Shown in pieces: positions 8,258-17,408 of a stretch of DNA of 64,000 nucleotides. Position 1 is the stretch's first letter. Each line of letters begins with the position of its first letter. The notes beneath the pieces were generated by a model. That model was given only the letters and a program-made list of their open reading frames with translations. It had not been told where the DNA came from and searched no databases. The translations under genes were made by a program, and so were the position numbers. Source of the stretch: CBDEGU01 sp965238045 (GTDB taxonomy: Bacteria; Acidobacteriota; Terriglobia; Bryobacterales; UBA6623); NCBI GenBank assembly GCA_965238045.1, contig CBDEGU010000012.1, forward strand, positions 1,426,001-1,490,000. Direction: 5' to 3'.

Positions 8258-9430
8258 CTACCGGCGGCGGCGCCCTCGTCCGCCTCGTGCCTCCACCACG
8301 CCCTGCCACCAAAGCAGGATCGGACTGGCGACGAAGATCGAAGAATACGTTCCGATGAGCACACCCACCATGAGGGCAAACGAAAAGCCCCGCAGAACTT
8401 CTCCCCCGAAAAAAAACAAGCATAGCACAGCCACCAGCGTAAGTCCCGACGTCAAGAAAGTTCGCGACAGCGTCTGGTTGACGCTCAAGTTTAGCAGGCT
8501 CTCTAAGGGCTGCCTGCGCGTCATCTTGCGGTTCTCGCGGACCCGGTCGAAGATCACAATCGTATCATTCATCGAGTAACCGACCACGGTCAAAAACGCC
8601 GCAATCACCGTCAGTTCGATTTCCCGGTTGAAGATCGAGAAGAAGCCGATCGTGATCAGCACATCATGCAAGACCGCGACGACGGCAGCGAATCCGTAGA
8701 CCCACTCAAACCGGAACGCGATATAAACGAGCATCCCTCCAAGCGCGAAGAATGTCGCCTTGACCGCCTGCCACTGAAGATCCTTGCCGATCTTCGGCCC
8801 CACGTAGCTCGCTCCCCGGATCGCGAACGAGCCCAAATACGTTTCTTGTGCAAGCGCCGCTGCGATATCAGGATGCACTCCCGCGACCGAACCCAGCTCG
8901 GCGGCATCCTGCACCAGCCCCGAACGCTCTTTATCCCGGAAGTCCAGCAGGGCGGAGACGCTCGTCTGCATCTCCTCCAGGGATAGCGCCGAATTCACGA
9001 TCTCTTGATTGGCCAGCAGACGATCGGCAAGCGCTTCCGGGTCCGTGTTATTGAAATCCAGCTTCCCCTCCTCGCCGGGATAGACCCGCTCGAGGGCACT
9101 CATCACACGCTCCTTTGCCGAGCTGCCGCCCTCTTCGCCGCTAAGATCGAGATCAACTTTTAGCTCGTGATCGTCGGCCGCCTCCTCGAACGGTTGCAGA
9201 GCCGCTACCTGGAGGCCATCCGCCTCCAGCGCCTGGCGGATCTCGCCGACTCGCGGGGCTTCCTGGAACTTGATGTAGACCAGGGTCCCGCCCTTGAAGT
9301 CGACGCCGAACCTCGGACCGCCCTTCAACACTAAACTCACCCCTCCTGCCACCAGGAGGAACAACGAGACGCCGACGAAGTACTTCGTCTTGCCCAGAAA
9401 ATCGATACTAGTTTGAGTAAATATTTCCAT
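8258..9430 (-). CDS. secF: Protein translocase subunit SecF
   Basis: SecF joins SecD to drive late steps of protein export at the SecYEG channel using the proton gradient. The 390-residue chain begins with a membrane helix and the conserved GVDFKGGTLVYIKF, and ends with five more helices including VVGYSMNDTIVIFDRVREN, the family signature, and SRTFLTSGLTLVAVLCLFFF. The first periplasmic region, about 170 residues, is longer than in many SecF proteins, and the C-terminus is very basic (RGGRGRRRR). The gene follows secD by 194 bases on the same strand; yajC is upstream. Confidence 0.96.
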   Translation of the reverse strand: MEIFTQTSIDFLGKTKYFVGVSLFLLVAGGVSLVLKGGPRFGVDFKGGTLVYIKFQEAPRVGEIRQALEADGLQVAALQPFEEAADDHELKVDLDLSGEEGGSSAKERVMSALERVYPGEEGKLDFNNTDPEALADRLLANQEIVNSALSLEEMQTSVSALLDFRDKERSGLVQDAAELGSVAGVHPDIAAALAQETYLGSFAIRGASYVGPKIGKDLQWQAVKATFFALGGMLVYIAFRFEWVYGFAAVVAVLHDVLITIGFFSIFNREIELTVIAAFLTVVGYSMNDTIVIFDRVRENRKMTRRQPLESLLNLSVNQTLSRTFLTSGLTLVAVLCLFFFGGEVLRGFSFALMVGVLIGTYSSIFVASPILLWWQGVVEARGGRGRRRR

Positions 9431-9624
9431 CGACGCTAGTCAATCCATGTTCCGATGTCTCTAGACACCGCAAGAGTGAGAAAAGTTCCCGAAGCGGTCC
9501 CTAACGCTCGGGCCCCGGCATGGCAACTCACAGGTTCCTTCATCTCTCCGCTTGAAGTTCTTCCCGCCACGGCGCCTCGCGTCCCCGCCGGAACCCCAGG
9601 TAAACCAGATGCTCTTTCGATCCT

Positions 9625-11250
9625 TCAGATACTCAACTCCTTGACCTGCTTCCTGCCCGAGAGCGAGAAATCAAAGATCATGCGGGAAACAAACACTGAC
9701 GTGAACAGATTCGCAATCAGGCCGATAGCCAGCGTCACCGCAAAACCTCGAATCGGGCCGCGGCCAAACAAGAACAGAAAGGCTGCCGCGATGATCGTCG
9801 TCAAGTTCGTATCAATAATCGTCAAGAAGGCCTTTGCAAAACCGGCGCTGATCGAAGCCGCCACGGTCTTACCCGCCCGCAACTCTTCCCGAATACGCTC
9901 GAAAATCAGCACATTGGCGTCCACCGCCATGCCGATCGTCAGGATGATGCCGGCGATGCCGGGCAGCGTCAGCGTGAAGCCCGCGTAGCTGAGTACGGCA
10001 AGCAAGATAAGCAAATTTAGAATGAGCGCCAGCACCGCGTTGATTCCGGCCTTGCGGTAGTAGACAAGCATGCAGACGATGATCAGCGCCAGACCCAGCA
10101 GCGAACTTTGCACGCCCTGGCGGATCGAATCGGCCCCCAGCGACGCGCCGACCGTGCGCTCCTCAAGAAACTCGACGCCCGCGGGCAGGGCGCCGGCGCG
10201 CAGCACCAGCGCCAAGTCGCGGGCTTCCAGGTCGCCGCCAAGGCCAGTGATCCGGCCCTGATCGGTGATGCGGCTCTGGATCGTCGCCACGCTCTTGATG
10301 CGCCTGTCGAGAACGATCGCCAGCAGATTATTGATGTTGGCGCCGGTGTAGTCGCCGAACCGGTTTCCCGCCTCCCGCGAGAGGGTGAATCCAGTCTCCC
10401 AAGTCTGCGTCTCGCTGTCTCGCGCCGCCCGGGCATCGCGCAGGTCCGACCCCGTCACCACGGGCAGGCGGTTCAAAACATAGTATTCCGGCCCCGCCGC
10501 CCGGGCATTCCGGTCCACGTAGGGACGAAGGACCGCGTTGGGCGGCAGCACCCCATTATGGGCCTCGACCGCGGCCTCGGGCGTCGCATAGGGTCCGCCG
10601 AGCACTGCCGTGATCTCAAGCTGCGCCGTCATCTGGAGGATGCCCATCACGCGGCCCGGATCGGTCAGGCCGGGCATCTGAACAAGAATCTCGTATTCGG
10701 CATCGGCCCGGCCATGCTGCTGAATCGTCGGTTCGGTCAGCCCCAGCCCGTTGACGCGATTCTCAATCGTCGCGATCGTCTGGGTAACCGTTTCCCTTTT
10801 GATACTGGCGAGCGTCGACGGACGCATCGTCATTTCCCAAGACGATGAGGTCTTCGCCGCCGGAATCCACTCCGGAAACATCTCCTCCACGGCATTACGG
10901 AAATCAGAGACCTGATCCCGCTGCACGCCCTCGATCGAGATCTTGATCGAGTCCGCCTCATCGACCGTTTGCGGATCGTTTCTGGTGATCGTACCGACGT
11001 CGATTCCCCGCGTCGTCAATTCCGACTGCAAGCGGGCGATGGCGCGGTCGCATTCCGAGCGAATCGCGTCCTGCACCTGCACCTGAAGAATCAGATGCAC
11101 GCCGCCCTTCAGATCGAGGCCCAGACGAATCCGCTCGGATAGACTATTTTTGGCATCTTCAACCGACGACGGCAGGCCGATCACTCCGTACAGGCACCCC
11201 AGCGTGACCGTCAGCACAACAATAAATTTCCGCCATAGCGTGAACTTCAT
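9625..11250 (-). CDS. secD: Protein translocase subunit SecD
   Basis: SecD is the large partner of SecF in the accessory export motor. The 541-residue protein shows an N-terminal membrane helix, RLGLDLKGGVHLILQV, a long periplasmic domain (about 60-370) and a C-terminal bundle with GLALIIVCMLVYYRKAG, GIILTIGMAVDANVLIFERI and TTIIAAAFLFLFGRGPIRGF. These match the SecD P1 and membrane regions, and the length is normal. It follows yajC by 43 bases and precedes secF. Confidence 0.96.
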   Translation of the reverse strand: MKFTLWRKFIVVLTVTLGCLYGVIGLPSSVEDAKNSLSERIRLGLDLKGGVHLILQVQVQDAIRSECDRAIARLQSELTTRGIDVGTITRNDPQTVDEADSIKISIEGVQRDQVSDFRNAVEEMFPEWIPAAKTSSSWEMTMRPSTLASIKRETVTQTIATIENRVNGLGLTEPTIQQHGRADAEYEILVQMPGLTDPGRVMGILQMTAQLEITAVLGGPYATPEAAVEAHNGVLPPNAVLRPYVDRNARAAGPEYYVLNRLPVVTGSDLRDARAARDSETQTWETGFTLSREAGNRFGDYTGANINNLLAIVLDRRIKSVATIQSRITDQGRITGLGGDLEARDLALVLRAGALPAGVEFLEERTVGASLGADSIRQGVQSSLLGLALIIVCMLVYYRKAGINAVLALILNLLILLAVLSYAGFTLTLPGIAGIILTIGMAVDANVLIFERIREELRAGKTVAASISAGFAKAFLTIIDTNLTTIIAAAFLFLFGRGPIRGFAVTLAIGLIANLFTSVFVSRMIFDFSLSGRKQVKELSI

Positions 11251-11293
11251 GAGATGATCTTTCCAAACATGCGCTGATACCGGTGAGAGAAAA

Positions 11294-11620
11294 CTACTCT
11301 TTCTCCTCCTCCTCGCCGATCAGTCCGGTGACGGCGCTGCGGGAAAACTCCAACTTTACGTTGTCGGGCTTGACCCGCAAAGTGAGGGAATTATCGTCCT
11401 CGGAAACAACGACAATCGTGCCGATGAGCCCGCCGGTCGTGACGACCCGGTCCCCATTGCTCAAATCTCTGAGCATCCTCTCGGTCTTCCGCTGCCGCTT
11501 GCGCATAGGCATGAACAACACCAGGTAGAAGATCACCACCATCAGAATGATGGGGGCCAGCGGACTGTCGAATGGGCCCGCCTGTAGCAGGAGCAAAAAT
11601 GCCGGGTTCAACAATATCAT
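11294..11620 (-). CDS. yajC: YajC, SecDF-associated preprotein translocase subunit
   Basis: A 108-residue single-pass inner-membrane protein. The helix (APIILMVVIFYLVLFMPM) is followed by RKRQRKTERMLRDL and GDRVVTTGGLIGTIVVV, the conserved YajC core. It associates with SecD and SecF. The tail ends in an acidic EEEEKE. It directly precedes secD on the same strand. Confidence 0.95.
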   Translation of the reverse strand: MILLNPAFLLLLQAGPFDSPLAPIILMVVIFYLVLFMPMRKRQRKTERMLRDLSNGDRVVTTGGLIGTIVVVSEDDNSLTLRVKPDNVKLEFSRSAVTGLIGEEEEKE

Positions 11621-11780
11621 TCCTTCGTAGATCGTTCCTTGTTATACCGTTTCTGGCCGCGAGGCTCCTCGCGGCCACACCGCTCTCCGACGGCCTGTGC
11701 GCTGAGACCCTGCGATTTCGTGTCACCAATGGACTGCGGGGTTTTAGAAATCGAATCGTTCGCACGCGGCACGAGACGCT

Positions 11781-13028
11781 TCAGCCGCGGCTGTCGTTCT
11801 CGGTTCGGATGCGGGCCAGGTAATCGGGGAGATCCCCAACTAATATAGCTTGCCGAATCCGCCGCATCCTGTCAAGGTACGCCGACAAATTATGAATCGT
11901 CGCCAGCGTACTATAGAGCATCTCGCGGGCCAGGAAAAGATGCCGCAAGTAGGCCCGCGAGTGGTTCCGGCAAGTGTAGCACGGGCACTCCTCGTCGATC
12001 GGGCGGGGATCATCGGCCCAGACCTGGTTCTTGATAATGAGCTTTCCGCTGCTTGTAAATAAATAGCCGTTGCGCGCATTGCGCGTCGGCAGCACGCAGT
12101 CCATCATGTCCGTGCCCCGGGCGACATATTCGCCCAACTCGTCGAGCATCCCCACGCCCATCACATAGCGGGGCCGGCCGCGGGGAAGAATCGCCTCGAC
12201 CTCATCGACCATGTCATAGCTCAACTGCCGCGGCTCGCCCACCGAGAGTCCGCCCACCGCATAGCCCGGCGCATCGAGTTCCACGAGCCGCCGCGCGCAT
12301 TCCCGCCGCAGTTCCGGGTACATCGATCCTTGCACGATGGGAAACAGCATGGGAGACAACGCGGGAGACAATACGCCCGAGCAAGTCCCTCCCGCGTCCC
12401 GCCCGGCCAGGCCCCTCCAATAGGCCATGCCGCGCTCGGCCCAGCGCAGCGTCCGGTTCATTGACGCCCGCGCGTGCGAAAGATAGGCCGGATACTCGGT
12501 ACACTCATCGAACATCATCATCACATCACTGCCCAGGGCCATCTGCACCTCAATCACCGACTCGGGCGTGAAGACATGCTTGGATCCGTCGAGATGAGAG
12601 CGGAAAATCACTCCGTCCTCTGTGATTTTCCGCAAGGCCGACAAACTAAATACCTGGAAGCCGCCCGAGTCGGTGAGGATGGCGCGGTCCCAGTTCATAA
12701 ACCCGTGCAATCCGCCCAGAGCGGCGATTCTCTGATGACCGGGACGCAAGTAGAGGTGGTACGTATTCGCCAGGAGGATCGGCGTGTTCAAGTCCTCGGC
12801 CAGCACGCGCCCGGTAACGCCCTTGACCGTGGCCTGGGTGCCGACGGGCATGAACGCGGGGGTTTCGACCACTCCGTGCGCCGTGTGCAGAAGGCCCGCA
12901 CGGGCCCGCGTATGCGGACATTCCTTGACAACCTCGAAACGCGGAGTTTTGGATTCGGCCCCGGACTGGGCGGCTGTCTGGGCCCCGGTCTGGGCGGTGG
13001 ACTCGTCCAGCGGGGAACTAGCGGCCAT
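11781..13028 (-). CDS. tgt: Queuine tRNA-ribosyltransferase
   Basis: Tgt exchanges guanine at the wobble position of certain tRNAs for the queuosine precursor. I choose the ATG at 13028, which overlaps the last 11 bases of the upstream peptidase gene and suggests translational coupling; a frame from 13076 lies wholly inside that gene. The 415-residue product has ILTDSGGFQVFSL, carrying the first active-site Asp; the second catalytic Asp region lies in ARGTDMMDCVLPTRNARNG. The zinc site CPCYTCRNHSRAYLRHL is also present. About 30 N-terminal residues rich in Ala, Gln and Thr precede the family start. The queuosine enzyme queG is also in this window. Confidence 0.96.
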   Translation of the reverse strand: MAASSPLDESTAQTGAQTAAQSGAESKTPRFEVVKECPHTRARAGLLHTAHGVVETPAFMPVGTQATVKGVTGRVLAEDLNTPILLANTYHLYLRPGHQRIAALGGLHGFMNWDRAILTDSGGFQVFSLSALRKITEDGVIFRSHLDGSKHVFTPESVIEVQMALGSDVMMMFDECTEYPAYLSHARASMNRTLRWAERGMAYWRGLAGRDAGGTCSGVLSPALSPMLFPIVQGSMYPELRRECARRLVELDAPGYAVGGLSVGEPRQLSYDMVDEVEAILPRGRPRYVMGVGMLDELGEYVARGTDMMDCVLPTRNARNGYLFTSSGKLIIKNQVWADDPRPIDEECPCYTCRNHSRAYLRHLFLAREMLYSTLATIHNLSAYLDRMRRIRQAILVGDLPDYLARIRTENDSRG

Positions 13029-14193
13029 ATTTTTTGAAAATCTCGCGCAAGCGGTCGATCGGCAGGGCTTCGGCACGGTGAGCGTTGTGGCCGGTCGTAG
13101 TCGTGGCGCGCAGCATGGAGTTGTAGATCGCTTCCTCGGTGGCCTCGATCGTCGCTTGAAACAGCGCCGAAAGCTGGCCGTCGGGCATCCAGCGGCCCCG
13201 CTCCCGCACAGTCGAGAACGCGATCACGAAATCGCCGCTGCCATGTCCTCCCGACGAGCCGGTGCGAGCCATGCCGAGCGCGGCCCGGCGCGCGATGCGC
13301 TTGAGTTGTCGGGCATCGGCCGGCGCGTCGGTGGCAATCACCATCATCAGCGACCCGTCGACTTGGGCAGCCGGATGGGAGGGCGGCATATTTTCGGCAT
13401 AGCGATGCCGGCCCAGTTCCTCGGCTACCGGTACGCCATCGATCATGAGCACGCCACCAAAATTCGACTGCACCAGCGCCCCGATCGTGTAACCGCCCCG
13501 CTCCTGCGAGAGGCGCCGGGAACTGGTGCCGATGCCTCCCTTGTAGCCAAATGCGATCGTGCCCGTTCCCGCCCCGACAGCGCCTTCTTCGACCGGCCCG
13601 CCGCTGGCATCGGCGATCGCCGCCAGAAAATCCTCACGCTTGAGATGCTCACCCCGAATATCGTTCAGCCGGCCGTCATTGGTCTCGCCCACTACGGGAT
13701 TGAGCGAACGGACGTTCTCATTGCCTGGCTGCTCAATCGTATATTGGCGCAGCGCATTGGCCGCCTCCCACACGGCGAGCGTATTCGTCAGCAGAATCGG
13801 CGTCTCGATAACGCCTAGTTCCTCGACCTGGGTCGACCCGACCAGTTTGCCGAAAGCATTGAACACGAAGATCGCCGCCCGAACTTTCTCTTGGAAGATA
13901 TTGCCGCCGTGGGGCAGAATCGCGGTCACGCCCGTTCTCACATCGCTACCCCGAATCACGGTCCTGTGCCCGACCTTGACGCCCGCGACATCGGTGATCG
14001 CGTTCCGCGGACCGGGCCTGAGCACGCCGGGCTCGATGCCTAAATCACGAATCCTGGGCCGGGGATTGTCCGCGCCCGCGGCGATCGAAGCACACAGCGC
14101 CGAAACACACAGCACGGCCAACAACAGGCAGCGCGGCGCCCTGCCGGAGCAGGGAATCAAGCGCCGGAAAATCAAACCAGAGCGATTCGTCAT
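13018..14193 (-). CDS. Exported P1-family peptidase (DmpA/L-aminopeptidase type)
   Basis: The start at 14193 (MTNRSG) has GGAG upstream and yields a signal peptide (LLLAVLCVSALCASIAAGA). The 391-residue protein belongs to the DmpA/BapA family, N-terminal nucleophile enzymes that cut themselves into two chains. The self-cleavage site is visible as Gly280-Ser281 in VDGSLMMVIATDAP, matching the Gly-Ser site of DmpA; Ser281 would become the nucleophile. Conserved EEGAVGAGTGT and LVQSNFGG stretches support the family. It probably releases N-terminal residues from peptides in the periplasm. Its 3' end overlaps tgt. Confidence 0.9.
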   Translation of the reverse strand: MTNRSGLIFRRLIPCSGRAPRCLLLAVLCVSALCASIAAGADNPRPRIRDLGIEPGVLRPGPRNAITDVAGVKVGHRTVIRGSDVRTGVTAILPHGGNIFQEKVRAAIFVFNAFGKLVGSTQVEELGVIETPILLTNTLAVWEAANALRQYTIEQPGNENVRSLNPVVGETNDGRLNDIRGEHLKREDFLAAIADASGGPVEEGAVGAGTGTIAFGYKGGIGTSSRRLSQERGGYTIGALVQSNFGGVLMIDGVPVAEELGRHRYAENMPPSHPAAQVDGSLMMVIATDAPADARQLKRIARRAALGMARTGSSGGHGSGDFVIAFSTVRERGRWMPDGQLSALFQATIEATEEAIYNSMLRATTTTGHNAHRAEALPIDRLREIFKKYGR

Positions 14194-14257
14194 ATCGCGT
14201 TCTCCAACCAAGGGCGAAATCAGCGGGCCGGCGAGAAGAACCCGCAAACCTGCCCGG

Positions 14258-15229
14258 CTAGCGCAATTTCACCGGAGCCCCGCCCTTGTCCTTGCTGCGC
14301 AGCGCCGCGTCCATGAACGCGAAAATCTCAAGGGTCTCGTCGTTGGCAACCGGGAGATCGCCGGTCTGGAAAAACTTCACCACCCGCCGCAGCAGCCGGG
14401 GATAGCCTCCGCCGGTATTGGTGGACATCTTGATTTCCTTTTCGCCATAGGCAATCGCCCCGTAGCCGCTCTTCCCGCCGCGAATGCCGCGCACCGTGCC
14501 GATACGGCCGTCCTTCCAGAGGCCGACAATCATGTCGGCGTCTTCGGTATAGGTGCGGTGCACCGAGACGCATCCGGGACCCATGATGGAATACAGCATC
14601 TCGATGGGATGAATCCCGTACCAGGACAGGTCAAGATGGTGCGTCGGGTGGGTCGGAGCCGGCCCCCAAGTGATCGCTCCCTTGAGCCCTGCTACCTTCG
14701 TCTCGGACACCATATCGGACCATCGCAAGCTTGAGGAACTGAACCACGCCACGCCGTGTTTCTTGCCCAAACGGGCGATTTCGCGCGCGTCCTCGAGTGT
14801 CGAAGCAAGCGGCTTGTCGATAAACACACGCTTGCCGGCCTTAAAAACCTCCTTGACCTGCTCCAGGTGTACTCGGCCGTCCGCGCTCTCAAGCAGCACC
14901 GCGTCCACGAGCTCGCAAAGCTTCGGGATGGAGTCCACGAATTCCACGCCCCATTTGTCTTTCAGTTCCGCCGCGAACTTCTCGACGCGCCCCACGCTGT
15001 TTTCGATATCGGGACTGCCGCCCTTGTAGGCGGCCACCACGCGGGTTCCTGGCACGTGATCCTTGTTCGAAGGATCATTCAGTATTTTGGTGAATGCCAC
15101 CGCGTGCGAGGTATCGGTGCCGATGATGCCCAGTCTGATATCAGCGGCCGAGACATCCACGGGAAGGAACAGGACAAGAACAGGAAGGAAAAGGACGAGA
15201 GAGAGAATTCGCTTCTTCATTCCATGCAT
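14258..15229 (-). CDS. Exported Gfo/Idh/MocA-family oxidoreductase
   Basis: The 323-residue protein has a signal peptide with a small internal repeat (LVLFLPVLVLFLP), then a Rossmann start (DIRLGIIGTDTSHAVAF) and VFIDKPLASTLEDAREIA, which matches the EKP-containing stretch of this family with Asp for Glu. HHLDLSWYGIHPIEML fits the substrate-binding half. Such enzymes oxidise or reduce sugars and polyols with NAD(P), usually in the cytosol; export with bound cofactor, as in glucose-fructose oxidoreductase, is plausible here. Substrate unknown. It is divergent from the dehydrogenase at 15383; the 153 bases between hold both promoters. Confidence 0.85.
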   Translation of the reverse strand: MHGMKKRILSLVLFLPVLVLFLPVDVSAADIRLGIIGTDTSHAVAFTKILNDPSNKDHVPGTRVVAAYKGGSPDIENSVGRVEKFAAELKDKWGVEFVDSIPKLCELVDAVLLESADGRVHLEQVKEVFKAGKRVFIDKPLASTLEDAREIARLGKKHGVAWFSSSSLRWSDMVSETKVAGLKGAITWGPAPTHPTHHLDLSWYGIHPIEMLYSIMGPGCVSVHRTYTEDADMIVGLWKDGRIGTVRGIRGGKSGYGAIAYGEKEIKMSTNTGGGYPRLLRRVVKFFQTGDLPVANDETLEIFAFMDAALRSKDKGGAPVKLR

Positions 15230-15382
15230 TCTACACCACGCCCGCCAGGTGGCAGGACTGTAGACCGGCCGGCGGCGGCCGCACCCCGAGGATCAGCACT
15301 CGAGGATCATGCGCTCAAGGATCATGCCGCCCCGGGGGTCGCTGGCAATCGCCGCCACGAATATACGATACTGACCCCTGTG

Positions 15383-16591
15383 ATGCGAAATCGATCCCTG
15401 ACCCTAGGCGCGAGCTTCAGTGCTCTGTTTCTGGCGGCTCTGGCCGTTTCCCAGACCGCCGAATATCCAGTCAACTGGGAAGGTTTGCCCCAGCCGTTTC
15501 ATACTCCCTCGGCAAGCAACCGGCCTCAGGTGGTGCCGCGTCCGGAAGGCGCCGAGTTGAGCGTTCCGGCTGGCTTCACGATAGAGGAGTACATGTCGGG
15601 CTTCGAGGAGCGGCCGCGCTTCATGCTGCTCGGACCCGGCGATGAGATTCTGCTCACCGATAGCGGTCAGCGTCGCGAGGCCACCGGCGCGGTCTATGTA
15701 CTGCAAGGTAAGACGAAGAAAAAGATTCTCGGCGGGCTCGACCGCCCCTTCGGCTTGGCGTTTCACAAGGACTGGCTCTATGTGGCCGAGGCCACCTCGG
15801 TCAAGCGATACGTCTACGAGGCCAAGGCCATGACCGTAAAGACGCCGGGAGAGGAAGTGGTGGCCTTGCACGATTACGGGAAAGGTCACTGGACGCGCTC
15901 GCTGCTGTTCAATCGCGATCACACGAAACTCTACGTCACCGTCGGCTCGGGATCGAATATCGGCCTCAACGAATCGCCGATGCGGGCGGCTCTCCACCGC
16001 TTCAACCCCGACGGCAGCGGCCACGAAACCGTTGCTTCCGGCCTGCGCAACATCATCGGACTGCGCTGGTATCCGGGCACGGGCGATATCTGGGCGGCGG
16101 TGCAGGAGCGCGACGGCTTGGGCGACGATCTGGTCTCGGACTACCTGGTGAAGATCCAGGAAGGCGGCTTTTACGGCTGGCCCTACGCCTATACCGGGCC
16201 ACATGAAGAGCCGCGCCACAAGGATGTCGCTCCCGAGATGGTCAAGAAGACTCTCTACCCCGACGTCATGCTCGGCGCTCATGTCGCGGTGCTCGACACG
16301 CTCTTCTACACCGGAGATCAGTTCCCCGAACGCTACCGGGGCGGGATGTTCCTGGCTTTTCACGGCTCTTGGAATCGCGCGGCGCGCACCGGATACAGCG
16401 TCACCTTCATCCCCTTCCGCGACGGCAAGCCCGCCTCGGGCCCGCAAGACTTCCTGACCGGCTGGATGCTCGACGAGAAGAAGCGCGAAGTCTGGGGCCG
16501 GCCCGTGGGCTTGCTGCAAATGCCCGACGGTTCCCTGCTTGTCACCGACGACGGCGGCAAGAAAATCTGGCGGATTTCCTACCAGGGTTGA
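15383..16591 (+). CDS. Exported PQQ-type sugar (glucose/sorbosone) dehydrogenase
   Basis: A 402-residue protein starting at 15383 with a signal peptide (TLGASFSALFLAALAVSQTA). The mature part is a soluble glucose dehydrogenase-like beta-propeller: GLDRPFGLAFHKDWLYVA, KLYVTVGSGSNIG, ALHRFNPDGSG, SGLRNIIGLRWYPGTGDIW and FLAFHGSWNRAARTGY. These match glucose/sorbosone dehydrogenases that use PQQ or a related site in the periplasm. A seven-haem cytochrome gene begins 15-57 bases downstream and could accept its electrons. The longer open frame from 14756 is antisense to the neighbouring gene and rejected as start. No PQQ biosynthesis genes are in the window. Confidence 0.88.
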   Translation: MRNRSLTLGASFSALFLAALAVSQTAEYPVNWEGLPQPFHTPSASNRPQVVPRPEGAELSVPAGFTIEEYMSGFEERPRFMLLGPGDEILLTDSGQRREATGAVYVLQGKTKKKILGGLDRPFGLAFHKDWLYVAEATSVKRYVYEAKAMTVKTPGEEVVALHDYGKGHWTRSLLFNRDHTKLYVTVGSGSNIGLNESPMRAALHRFNPDGSGHETVASGLRNIIGLRWYPGTGDIWAAVQERDGLGDDLVSDYLVKIQEGGFYGWPYAYTGPHEEPRHKDVAPEMVKKTLYPDVMLGAHVAVLDTLFYTGDQFPERYRGGMFLAFHGSWNRAARTGYSVTFIPFRDGKPASGPQDFLTGWMLDEKKREVWGRPVGLLQMPDGSLLVTDDGGKKIWRISYQG

Positions 16592-16606
16592 CGAGCAACG
16601 ACGTCT

Positions 16607-17326
16607 ATGGACTCAGCACGGCGTGGCGGCCGCCGATCACAGCGCCCAATGTACCGGTTGTTTCTCCGCTCGCGGCGCCCCTGGCGGCCCGCCCTGCTCA
16701 TACTTACTTCCCTGCCCTGGCTCATGGCCGCCGACTTGCCCTTCTCGCACGACTTTCACCTCAAGACCGTCGGCGCCAAATGCTTTGACTGCCATGCGGC
16801 AGCCGCGACAAGCCAAGCCGCCAGCGACTCGAATCTTCCCACCGAGGCGCATTGCATGAAGTGCCACAATCTTCCCGGCGCAACGCCCATCGACCGGGCG
16901 GCGCTCGCTGATCTCCAGTCCGAAAAGCGAACCTATCGGTTCGACCACCAGTTTCACCTGAAGCTCGGCAATCTCGCCCCCGTGATCGCCGCGGCCGTTG
17001 ACGGGGGCGGATACCTCGGACCAGCGGGCGATATTCGCCGTCATCTCGACACGCAAGATTCCTGCCAGGCCTGCCACCGGGGACTCGCCGAAACCATCCG
17101 CGCCTCGAAACAGCACTTGCCTCGCATGGCCGACTGTTTGGTGTGTCATTCGGAAATCGACAATCCGTTTAGTTGCGAGAAATGCCACCTGCCAGGCGCC
17201 GAGCTGCGTCCGGCCAGCCATTCGCGAAGTTTCGTCGACCTGCATTCCACCGGCCAGATCTCGCTCGACAAACAGTCCTGCCTGCCGTGTCATGGCAGAA
17301 ACTTCGCCTGTATGGGCTGCCATTAG
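16607..17326 (+). CDS. Exported seven-haem c-type cytochrome
   Basis: Up to 239 residues with seven CxxCH haem sites: CFDCH, CMKCH, CQACH, CLVCH, CEKCH, CLPCH and CMGCH, the last at the very C-terminus. A hydrophobic segment (ALLILTSLPWLMAADL) is a signal sequence or anchor. The start is uncertain: the ATG at 16607 or the one at 16649, which gives a more ordinary signal. Motif spacing resembles cytochrome c7/c3-type small multihaem electron carriers of the periplasm. It lies directly behind the PQQ-type dehydrogenase, so a role as electron acceptor is likely but inferred. Confidence 0.88.
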   Translation: MDSARRGGRRSQRPMYRLFLRSRRPWRPALLILTSLPWLMAADLPFSHDFHLKTVGAKCFDCHAAAATSQAASDSNLPTEAHCMKCHNLPGATPIDRAALADLQSEKRTYRFDHQFHLKLGNLAPVIAAAVDGGGYLGPAGDIRRHLDTQDSCQACHRGLAETIRASKQHLPRMADCLVCHSEIDNPFSCEKCHLPGAELRPASHSRSFVDLHSTGQISLDKQSCLPCHGRNFACMGCH

Positions 17327-17408
17327 CAGCCCCTGGCAGGAGTCCGGCAAGCGGCTCTTTCGCACCGGCTTGCGCTCCCTCTCCCCTGGTCGCTACCGTG
17401 AAGACTTC

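Noticed and set aside
14756..15382. A 611-residue version of the PQQ-type dehydrogenase
   Set aside because: The extra upstream codons are antisense to the Gfo/Idh/MocA gene, and a signal peptide begins at 15383.
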